Below, one piece after another: positions 14,901 to 25,697 of a stretch of DNA of 64,000 nucleotides. The position numbers were made by a program, and so were the translations under genes. Under the pieces are notes generated by a model. That model searched no databases. It saw only the letters and a program-made list of their open reading frames with translations, and was not told the DNA's origin. Source of the DNA: Hybos culiciformis (Eukaryota > Arthropoda > Insecta > Diptera > Hybotidae); assembly GCA_964007475.1 (NCBI GenBank), contig OZ023275.1, positions 5,208,001 to 5,272,000 of the forward strand, in the 5' to 3' direction. Positions within the stretch are counted from its first letter, which is position 1. Every line of letters begins with the position of its first letter.

Positions 14901-17859
14901 TAAGAATATTTTTTAATGTGTATTTCGGCTTATGATATTTTGATTATATCTATACTATTATGTGCATATTATTGTGGTATTCATCCCGGACAGCTGTTTC
15001 AAGCATAGACTAATAAAATTTAAATAATTGATTAAAACTATCACAAACCACAATATTTTTCTTTCCAAAAATTCTATAATGATAATTCTATTAAATTATC
15101 TTAATTATAAACATACATATATAAAAGTATTGCTATTTATATCGGTGAAAAATATGCAATCTAATATAATGAAATAAAATGATGCAAAATTGTCACGCCA
15201 AACGTGTTTAATACATATTAAAAATAATATAATCAAAAAACCAAAAAAAAAAACTATATATGTTGTATCAATTATTTTCACACATGATGATGTTTTACAT
15301 TCATTCTTTGTGTGTTGCTCATAAATTGATTATTTATTTTAATTACCCACCGGCACATAGTTATTTCTATGTCTATGTAACGAACTTTCTTAATTTAACA
15401 TATAGTGTTAAGTGGGGCAGATTGGTAAGTGGGGTACGGGCCTTTATGCCATTTTAACATTCAACTAAAATTATCCCTAAAATGTACGTCTTTCATAGGT
15501 ACACACGTTTAAAATAACTCCCTTTTACAATTATGTGAGCGGTTTTATAAAGAAAGTTACCTGAATATTCAAAGTCTATTTTATTTTTCAGGTTTTTTTT
15601 TTTTTGAAATATTGAAAATCTAATTTTTAATGATAAGGGTAAGAATATAATAATCAATTCAATATTATACGTGCGCCGTTTAAATGTTCTTGTATACTAC
15701 GATATATATATATATATATATATAGGTATATATATTTAAAGAAGAAAATTCTCTTGAAATCTTTACATTAATTTTTCATCATTTTTATAAGATTTTCACT
15801 TTATATTGAGATGATAAAAAAAAAAAATTAAGAAATCTGATTCAAATTAAATTTCCTCTCATAATTTCTGTTTTCCCAAAACACATAGTACATCTACTAC
15901 ACATAGATTAACTAGATTTAATAACAATTTAGATTTTATAATTATGTCCAACCATTTATTAATGCTAAAACGAGTGTTGGCATATTTAGCTGCAAGATTT
16001 CACATTGAGATTAAACCATAGCAGACATATAAATCATCATTAAAAAATATTTTCTAATATAGTGTACACAAATATACGGTAGAAAAATCTCAAAGAAAAA
16101 TTAACATGGAACACTGTTTGGCAGTAAATTATATTTACATTCTATTGGGATACATTTTTCCCACAGATCCAAAAACTTTTCCATTATTAAAATAAATTAC
16201 ATTAGATTTTTTTTTTTTTTCACATTTTCTTTTATATTTTATTTTATTTTTTTAAATCTGAATGAAATAATATATAAAATATTTAAAATTAAACTACAAA
16301 GTAAATCAAAATAAATAAGTCCCAAAAATAAATATCAAAATGAAATATCAAATATAAAATAGTAGTAAAGACTATAGAGGATATTATAATAAAGCATATA
16401 ATATTATACTTTATTTGTGTGAAAAAAAAAATTATATGTGTTTAACATAACTTAGGGTGTTCCACATTTCAAATATACTATCTCGATAGAAACAAATTTT
16501 AAGGACATTAACATAAAGTACTTAAAACTAATGAATTAATGACTAGAAAGTTAATTTTAGAGGCCTATCATACCGTATTAATGTTAAAATGTTAAATTAT
16601 AAATACTTTATTTGAAAATAAATTATAAAAAAAAATACTTTTTATTTATAATATTAAACTCAAAACAATTTATTAATTCAACTTTTTTCTATAAAATAAA
16701 AATAAAAAGATTAATAATAATTATTTATGAATTTTCTTTTGTTATGGCCTTGCGGCACAGATTAGACTTTGAAAATCAACAAAAATAAGGATACTATATA
16801 TTTAAAAAGATATGTCTAAAACAAAAACAATATTAAGGACCACTCTAAAATTAAATAAATAAATCCCACACATCATAAATCATATTATTGTATCATTTAT
16901 ATTTATATATGTATATATAATGTAAAAATAAATATTACATATTTACTATACACTGTACCATATTATAGAGTTTATTTATTTATAATATTATAATGAAAAT
17001 TCTTTAGAAAATCATGTCTCAAAAATGAAATGAAAATTTCCAAAAAATAAAATAAAATAAAAACCATAGAAAAATATATATATGCATGTATATAGAAATT
17101 TTCTTCTTTTGTTTTCTTTTCAAAAAATATATAAAAGACAAAAAACAAAAAATTCATACTCCACATATTTACATATATCTATATATATATTGTTTATACA
17201 TATTGAAACATACATTTTATTTATTTTCCAAACCAAAAGATAAAATTTTCTTTTTAAATTTTCAAAAAAAATATATATATTATAATCTTGATTGTACTTA
17301 TATGAATAAAAAAAAAATTTTAAAAGGCGATATTTTATTATTTTTCTAACATTATGCCAAATTCAGCATTCTAAGCTCCTTTTAGAAAGTTAAAAAAATA
17401 CAAAAAGAAAAGAAAAGGAATTTACTTCTAATACAAAGATTAGCATAATTACACACTGAATAACATATTTTTATTTTTATAAATTATAGAGGAACCTTTT
17501 TGTTAACTTTCTATTTGAATTTTTGTTTTTTAATTCTTGATCAAATTCAATGCTTCACTAAAGTAATATTATAGTCTTATCTGTTATAGGTAATTAAAAA
17601 TTTAAAAAGTATGTACTTATTTAGATAAAATTAGTATACGGAACCAGAACAATGAAATTATAATAAATTATTATGAACGAAATTAGCTATGGTTAGTAAG
17701 ACAAAATTCAAACAATTTTGCTCCTCATCTGTTAAAACAAACATAATGAAAGCCAACCTGAATTTACTGTTTTTCCAGCCCGAATCTCAATTTAAGTTTT
17801 TTTTGAGGACACAATTCTTATTAACTCGTAAAGTAATTTGTCTGTATATTTCTTTACTA
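11906..17859. other. A+T-rich intronic stretch, no gene seen
   Basis: This contains an AT microsatellite (15702-15724) and a small G-rich patch near 15411-15440, where GTGGGG occurs twice about 20 bp apart. Open frames of 60-87 codons here are low complexity and unsupported. Confidence 0.65.
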
Positions 17860-18420
17860 TTTTCGACACTCTCGTAGACCCACTTTTCGTCATCACAGCG
17901 AGCTGAAATTTGGCACACAGGTTCAGGTCGCGTGACAATTGAAGCTATCAAAATTTGAAGCGGAAATTTCCATGGAAAACCCGGAAAATCGGGAAAAATC
18001 ATTTGAAAATTTGGTACAAATTTGAGTAGTGATAAATCCGTTTTAGGAAAAATGCAAAGTTTTCTGATTTTTCCGAAAAAATTTTCCGGAATTTTCCGAC
18101 TTTTCCGGAAAATTTCCCGGTAAAAAAGTTTTCTAAATTATGCAGGATCAAGTTCCCTATCAACTGGCATCATTACTTTCTCTCCGACAATGGTGAAAAC
18201 TTGCAGAAAAAATCGAAGAAAATTCATGTAAAACGCTTTTCCGGAGTTTTTCCGACCAAGGAAGCGTTTGAGCGTTTTGCAACCTGAGACAAAGTTGTAG
18301 AGCGGAATGAGTTGCATAAAGTTGCTTTTGCACAAAACTCCATGGAAAACCCGAAAAAGCGGAAAAATCGTCGGAAAAATGTTCATCGATATGATTAGTC
18401 ATAAAATTGTTTTCAAACAT
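17860..18420. repeat. unclassified GC-richer repeat with two CCATGGAAAACCCG modules
   Basis: This stretch stands out from its surroundings by its composition and by dense TTTTCCGGAA-like sequence. Two copies of a module beginning CCATGGAAAACCCG and followed by AAAA-CGG-AAAAATC start at 17970 and 18340, exactly 370 bp apart. Between them lie several CCGGAAAA/TTTTCCGG blocks in both orientations. Minus-strand open frames of 70-90 codons occur (17787-18002, 18138-18386, 18160-18420). They overlap one another in different frames and are full of repeated F-P-W motifs from the module, so I do not call them genes. It looks like a member of a dispersed repeat family, with the long hairpin at its right side. 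Confidence 0.5.
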
Positions 18421-18476
18421 CCATGCAGCACAATAACAATTTAGTTAACGTGAAAAAGGCAGAAAATAAAAATAAG

Positions 18477-18726
18477 TTAAAAACGAGTTTTCCAAAAAAC
18501 TGAGGCCAGGCCGCATGAAAAAGTAGAAAATAACTTTTTCTTCACACACAGAGGTGGACTCAGATTTTTTGATTGGGACATTTCTCTTGAATATTATTTC
18601 TCTTCATGAATCAAATCACTTCCGTCCCAATCAAAAAATCTGAGTCCACCTCTGTGTGTGAAGAAAAAGTTATTTTCTACTTTTTCATGCGGCCTGGACT
18701 CAGTTTTTTGGAAAATTCGTTTTTAA
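18477..18726. repeat. near-perfect long hairpin, 103-bp arms
   Basis: The left arm (18477-18579) and right arm (18624-18726) are reverse complements with only two differences by eye, around a 44-bp A+T-rich spacer. The arms include GGCCGCATG, CACACACAGAGG and GATTGGGAC. They are richer in G+C than the flanks. I saw no clear target duplication, so it may be the terminal part of the adjacent unclassified repeat, an independent foldback, or a local inverted duplication. Transcription would give a long double-stranded RNA. The short ORF at 18606-18788 is a by-product of the right arm. Confidence 0.85.
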
Positions 18727-21700
18727 TTTTTTGTTTTTTTATTTTTGTTATTTATTTGAAATTCATTTTCATAAACATAATGTTATAAAATCTTACAGAG
18801 CTTAGGCTTAGATCTACCTTTTCATTACATAAATAAATATACTTATTACTAGCTTTTAAATTCATTTTGAAATTTGAAAATTTGATGGAAAATTATTGTT
18901 AAAAAGAAAAACCTACTGAAGCACTTAAGAACTAAAATCACACTAAAGCCAATTTATGTAAATAATAAATCGGAAATGTGATTCAAAATATATATTTGAG
19001 ACGAATATTTTAGTAAAACCACAAATATAATCATAGTCCGTTTCGATTACAAAAAAAAGGGAATAAGCATCATTTTTGACACATATTTATTTTCTTTTAC
19101 TGCAAAACTGAAAATTTAACTTATACTTAAAACATATAAAACAAAACAAAATACAAAAAAAAAAATCAGCAATTTTTAACCATTTTGCATAACATTTTGC
19201 ATTTGCCAAAAAACATCATTGGGTTGCCTAAAATCCTTCCTTTATAATTTTCTTTCATCTCTTTTTTTCCCTATCCTATCATTTTTATTCTATGTATTTT
19301 ATTTTGTTTTTTTTTTATTTAAATTATTTTTATAATATAAAAACAAGGGAAAATAATATTTTTTTTTCTGACTTTCTAACTAGCACAATAATGTTTTCAA
19401 ATGGTTTATTTTATATATTTTTTTTTTCATATATGATTTGGTCTAATTTAAAGCTACATATGGTTATGTTATGAATTTTCCATTTGTTGATAGCAATTCA
19501 GATTTTTTTTTAGTTTTTCTGGTTTTTAAGTAGAAAAGACATACATATAGAGACTTTTAATAATTATAATGAACTTTAAGTTTCCGCACTGACAGAAAAA
19601 TTTAATTTCATAATTAATTGAAATTTATTAAAATGTCATATTAAAGAATTTTTTTTTTTAAATAATGAAAAAAAAAAGAGGTTATATACAATTGATGCGA
19701 CAATAATTACCAAAAATTTATTCGCTTAGTACAGATTAAGTATAATTTTTGTGAATATTATGTTTGCATTTGGGAAACTTTACTGTACATATTACATGGA
19801 TATATATTTCAGTTGTTTATGAAATATATTTGTAATGTTTGGGTACTTTAAATTAAAATTTTTTTAATTTAATTTCAATAATATTCTTTTATCGATAAAT
19901 AGAATCAGAAGAATAATCACTTAGATATTCTCTGAACATTATAAAAAAGATTTTGAATAAATACAGTGATATTATTTATTATATTACAAAAATAGAAATA
20001 TAGTTCAATAATAATATTGTACGTCCTGCGAATAGCTTAGTTATCAATTCTTTCAGTCTTTTTAATCATCTTACACTAACAGAGAAAAACAATTTTAAAA
20101 AATGACTCATATTTATTTCCTTAACTATTTTGTCTTACAAATATCAGTTCATAAGTAAATGCATTATATAACAAGCATACATTTAAACGGAATAAATAAG
20201 ACCATTTTTTGATTCTAAATAAAAAATAAAAATTTCGAATTGAATAATAATTTTATTTAAATTGGATGAATATAATACATATATTAAATATACATCCTAA
20301 ATTTTTATATAGTCTCTCTAAACACATAACTATTAGAACTTAAAAAGTAATTTATCAATATGTCAAAATGGCATTTGTACCAGTCGAAAATGTATATGGT
20401 ATTATATATATATAACTAAATTTTAAAGCATTGTACATATTATATATTATACAATTCATATGTATATTATAATGATGTGATCACAAAAGTGTATAGGTAG
20501 AATAAAAAAAAAACATGTATAAAAATTTAAAAAATACTTTGTACGAATATATCATGATAAAAATTTTAGTCTAATAAAATTTTCACCGCCATAAATGTCA
20601 AGTTTGACAAACCTTTTTCTTGTTAAGATTAAAGATGAAAATTTAAGATATACAATCTTGAATAAAAAACTTTTGAAAAAAAAAAAAATATTCGTCTTTT
20701 TTTTTTTTCAAGACAATCTCTAGACAAATTTTATTTTATTTTTTTTTTAAAGAAAAAACTAAAATAACCCTCAAGAAAGGTAAAATTTTTTAAACTTTTC
20801 TAGAATTTTTTATTTTATTTTTTTTGCATTCTATGGTGAAGCTTATTATTTGTATTCTACATAGTAGGGTATGAAGATGCACATATTTAAATGAAATATA
20901 AAATAGAATGTCTGTGAATATTAGAGATATAAATCTATATTTATTGTACATATACGTAATAAACATAACTTCCATTTATATACTATATATTTATGTTTAT
21001 TAATGTTTTATGCATATAGTTTTTAATACTATCTAGAAATATGTCCTTGTATATTTTTCCTATTTTTTTTTTCTATTTTATTTTTAGATTCATCCAAAAT
21101 ATATATATATATATATATATGTAGAAGATAGATTTTTGTTTTATAATTTGAATTTGTAGAAACTAGAGTTTATTTTCTATTTAATAAAACATTAGATGCA
21201 AATTATCCCAAAAGCAATATGCACTTATATGTATCTTATATTTATCTATACATATTTTTAACAAATAAATAATATATGCATATAAAATTTAGAATAACTT
21301 CTCATTCATATTTTTATATTATATATATATCTGCGAATCTGAAGATTTTTGAAGCAAGCAATATAATAAAATATTAAGCAAAATTTGTAATTTTTTATTT
21401 ACAAAGGAATATTTTAACAGAAAATTTATAAGATGTAAATATTATGATGAAATTCACTTGGAATTCTTTTTAAAGAATCAGTCATGATCATATATAAAAA
21501 AAAATAACAAAGTCTTCAGAAATTTTAGCTACATTCATATATATAAGTAATATAAATTTGGAAAATATTAATGTTTTCATTTTTGACTAATTTGAAATAT
21601 AAACACTGTTTAGGGAATAATAATATAAAAAGAAAAATTTATATTTTCTTTGTTAGATATATATAATACTAGATTTCTACTGAAGGGTATTCAAATTGAT

Positions 21701-22523
21701 TCTATTAACTTCAAATGAGTGCACAGAAAAAATATTTGTTATTGTGAAAGAAAGCAACGTATAATTGGAACTAAAAAATATGTAAGTTAGAACATTTTAT
21801 CGAAGAATTTATGTATTTGTACATGTTTTTGATAGTTTTTTTGTATTAAGCAAAAGAAAATTTACCTAGAATTAAGCTTAATTTATGAAAATGCTTGTTT
21901 TAAACACAAGATGAAACACCATGAGCTACACATGTCCAGAAGATGATATTTTAACTTACTCTTGTATATATGTTATTTTCACAAGTCATCTTAATAAATA
22001 TAATAAATTTCTTTCTATTTAAAATGTTTTAATTTTCTATCATTTAATATTTAAAGTGTGACGAAATTTTGAAAGTGTATAATTAAACAAATAATGTGTG
22101 CACTCTGGTGCAGCCTATAAAATATTGATTTATTTGATATCATTAATAATTATTATTATTATTATTGGTTGCATCAAGGTCGATAAATTAATGTTAATAT
22201 GTTAACAGAAAACAAGCCTCATTTCACAAATAAAAACTCTAAAATTAATTTAATTAGTTCAAATGTATACACCTAATTTAACCTTGTTTTTCTATTATTA
22301 TAATCAACATCATATAATGTATCGCATAATATAAATATCTTTAATTATGTATTATTGTACATTTACATATATTACATCTGATAGTTGATGTTGTTTATGT
22401 AATAATTGTCGTAATATAATAATAAATAATTATTATTAAGTAAATTGGAATCAAATGTAGGAAATAATCATGCTTAATTTACCTGCTTTTAATATTCATA
22501 AATAAAATTCTTGATAAATATCT

Positions 22524-22556
<33 letters not shown>

Positions 22557-24637
22557 AAAAGTAATAAACACGAATATCTGCATTATTTTTGGTATACTAA
22601 TATATGAAAATAATATAATAAAAAAAATATTTTTATGACTAATTTAAAGTAAATTAGTGGAAATTGATAGTGAAAATTAAATAATTTATTCAATAATGTA
22701 AATTCCATAAATACATAAGAGTACGTTTAGTATAATTTATACACATTAAAAATAAGTAGTAAACATTGTAAAAGTCATATCTATTTAAAATTATCAAAAA
22801 TAATGTATAGGTACTTAACTGTATTTAAATAAAATATTCGATATTTAGAATTCAAAAATTTAATTGTTACAGAGAAATTGTATATATGTATATGTTGTAT
22901 GCGAATTCTACATAAAAACATAATACAGATAATATATATAAAATAGCTTACAGCGAACTCAAATAATTTTATCTAATTAAATTGGAGCTTTTATTGAAGA
23001 ATTTACGGAAGATTGCAAGAGTATTATGCATGTGAAATTAACTATGAATTCAACTTATCCTTGACAACAACCAAAACTGCCCCTCGATACCCTTCAGTAA
23101 ATCCACATAAATATATATTTATTTATTTTTATTTCATTATTTAATAACATATATTCAAACATTAATCTAAAAGCTAAATTATAAAATACTTGCTCATTAA
23201 TCAATTTGCGATGAAAAAATAATATGACTATAAAAACTTCATAAAAAATTTAACTTTACATTAATTTATAATCAATAAAAGCAATGCTTAATTTCAAAAG
23301 ATTTTCTTCAGTTTGTATCCCTTAAAAAAACTATTAATAAAATATTAACATTACTTCAATATAATGTTAATGACATTCTGAATAGCAATTTTACAAAACA
23401 AAACTGCCATTGACAACTAAATTGACAACATAGTTATTACAAAAATTTTAATTTAAAACATGGAATTCACGTTTTTGAACTCATTTTCTTTATGTAAGTT
23501 TTACAATTTAAATTTAAATATATATATAATAAAATTTCTATAGTATAAATATTCTTTTTAAATTTATAATACATATTTAATTTTAAAAATAAAATATAAT
23601 TCTGCTTATATACAGAAAATTCTATCAGGATTATAAGTTGTCAATGATATTGCGATTTTATAATCGTTTATAATATTATTAATATATAGTAGAATGTGAA
23701 TATTATTATATTGCATAAGCATACAATATAAATAATAAAAATAATAATATAAAAATATAAAGATTTCAATGAGACTCTATATTATATTTATATATGTAAA
23801 TCTATATTCAAAAATAAACTTTTCAATATAACAATTTGTAAAGGATATCAGTTTCATATCGATAAATATTTATATGTATATTATATTATTAAATCCTTAT
23901 AATAGTATATTTAAATATTATATATCTAAACTCTTTTTATAGTAACTAAATGCATTTAACAAGCATACTAAATATATACGTATATTAAGTTTTATATTTT
24001 ATAATACATTCTGAGCTATATATTTTCTATTTATGATTTGAAAATTTCCAGTAAATCATAAATTTAATAAATTTTATTAAATCTATAATAACTCAGTAGC
24101 AAATCGAATTGATAACACTGAAAAATTTATTTTCTTTGTAATTTCAACTTTATACTAAATATGCCTATAGAAATATTTTGTTTTTTAATCTTCCTTTAAA
24201 TCCCCACAACAAACAGTTTCAGAAAATTAATCGAGAGACTATATTGCAAATAAATTAGTTTTATTTTTCCAAATGCAATTAAAAATTTTAGGTAATGAAA
24301 TGAAAAAAAAAATTTTTTTGGTTTGGAAATGCAATTGATCTTTAAATAAAACTATATTTATATTAAAATAAATGGTCTTAATGGTTTTTTGGGAATAAAA
24401 ATAAAACTTATAATAATGGAGATAAAATTAATGATAATTTTATATATTAAATGTTGTCAAAATTACATCAGAAAAAAAAAAGGAGAAAAATAAATTTCAA
24501 TTTTTATATTCTAAATGTAAATTAAATTATAAATAATAAATAAGCTATTAGAAAGATAATTAAATCTATGCAATATTAATGTTGTTAGTAATATTAAAGT
24601 TAATTTCTGTTCATAAATCATAAACGAAAACTTAAGT
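18727..24637. other. A+T-rich intronic stretch, no gene seen
   Basis: This contains AT microsatellites at 21099-21120 and 22532-22556 and long A/T runs. No coding or mobile-element signal was recognised before the ratchet point. Confidence 0.65.
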
Positions 24638-24694
24638 TTACACATTTAATTGTGATCCTTTTAAAGCTTTTAAAGCCATAACAATTGGACTTAC
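24638..24694 (-). other. possible recursive-splice-associated exon (short open frame after the ratchet point)
   Basis: Exon 1 ends in phase 0. Reading on from the ratchet point in that frame gives 18 sense codons (24694-24641) and then TAA (24640-24638). A weak donor-like GTAAAC lies at 24641-24636, so a 53-nt exon (24694-24642) could be defined between the acceptor and this donor. If retained it would shift the frame or introduce a stop, giving a non-productive transcript. The peptide matches nothing I recognise. An open frame this short is also expected by chance. Confidence 0.2.
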
Positions 24695-24717
24695 CTGAAA
24701 ATAGAAAAAAAATACAC
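24689..24717 (-). other. candidate recursive splice site (zero-length exon, ratchet point)
   Basis: On the minus strand the sequence reads TTTTTTTTCTATTTTCAG and then GTAAGT, with the join between 24695 and 24694. A strong polypyrimidine tract and CAG acceptor are thus fused to a perfect donor. That is the defining juxtaposition of recursive splice sites described in long Drosophila introns: the upstream exon joins here, a donor is regenerated, and the remainder is removed in a further step. The site is about 32 kb into the tomosyn intron and on the same strand as the gene. Possible branch-point-like TTAAT/TATTAAAT sequence lies upstream. The alternative is an ordinary acceptor of a short alternative exon. 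Confidence 0.6.
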
Positions 24718-25362
24718 ATTTAATAATATCTTTAATTAATAAAAATATCTTATATAGATTTATTTTTAAATGTTATATATATAAAGTTATTTTAATTTTA
24801 TACTTAATGAGTTTTACAATTCTTTAAATTTGAATAAAATTCAGAAAAAATAATTACACTTGGCATGTGTACAAAATTTTAAAATAAATACCTTTTAAAC
24901 AATATCGTCTAAAATTTTCATATAATTTTTAATTAATTATTATTTGTTTTAAAATCATTCATTCACGGAATCAATCTAAAAGAAAAAGGTTTTAAACTTT
25001 ATTGTTGAGTTCTAATCAGATATTTTCAAAAAAAAAATAAAAATGTATGTGCAATGTACATTAAACAAATATCTATATGTAGTATCCACGTTCTACATTG
25101 AAACAACAAAATTTCTTTGTCTGACGTTTTAAATTAATTGATGTTTTTTTTTTGTCCTTTTAACCCAATAACTCAGTTTTAAATTCAAAAAACAATATAT
25201 GTACATTTAAAAGAATAAAACTAAAAATTTAATTGAAAACTTTATTCAATTAATTTCTATTTCCTTCATTTGGTATAAAAAAAGTCTTGTATAATATGTA
25301 CGCTAAACTTTAATTATAACTTCAATGAAAAAAAAATTTAATTAAAATATTTTGCTGACTAA

Positions 25363-25398
25363 CGTGCCTGAATAGGTGCCTGAATGGGTGCCTTAATG
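25363..25398. repeat. 12-bp tandem repeat, three copies
   Basis: Three consecutive copies of a 12-bp unit, GGTGCCTGAATG with one or two changes in the outer copies. They lie just to the left of the small inverted-repeat element at 25416-25697 and may mark its edge. Confidence 0.7.
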
Positions 25399-25415
25399 TC
25401 AAGTAAAATAAAGTC

Positions 25416-25697
25416 AATTGACTTTACGTCACTTTCAAAGAGACATACGCTCAATATGAGTTTTATTCACTTTAATAATTGACTTTGTCCCCAATTGATT
25501 TATATTTTGTAGTAAAAAGGCATATTTTGTATAAAATCGGTTTAGGTTCTGACGTATTGTAAAGCGACAAAAAATAAATAGTTTTTACAGCGTTTTTAGC
25601 TCTTTTTCCACAATTTGACTTTGACTTTAAGTCACTTCCAGTCAAATCGTTCTATCAAATAATTTTATGTCGATTTCAAAAGTGGCATAAAGTCAAT
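25416..25697. mobile_element. possible small degraded inverted-repeat element
   Basis: About 32 bp at 25416-25447 (containing TTGACTTTACGTCACTTTC) is mirrored with several mismatches at 25666-25697. A third related block, GACTTTAAGTCACTT, lies in direct orientation near 25624. The left arm overlaps a perfect palindrome AAGTCAATTGACTT (25411-25424). The sequence between is richer in G+C than the flanks. Ends and target duplication are not resolvable by eye. Confidence 0.4.

Noticed and set aside
18138..18420. Overlapping 82- and 86-codon frames on the minus strand
   Set aside because: They use different frames of the same GC-richer repeat and share repeated F-P-W motifs created by the CCATGGAAAACCCG module; neither resembles a protein family.
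18606..18788. 60-codon open frame on the plus strand
   Set aside because: It is the translation of the right arm of the 103-bp hairpin followed by a T-rich tail.
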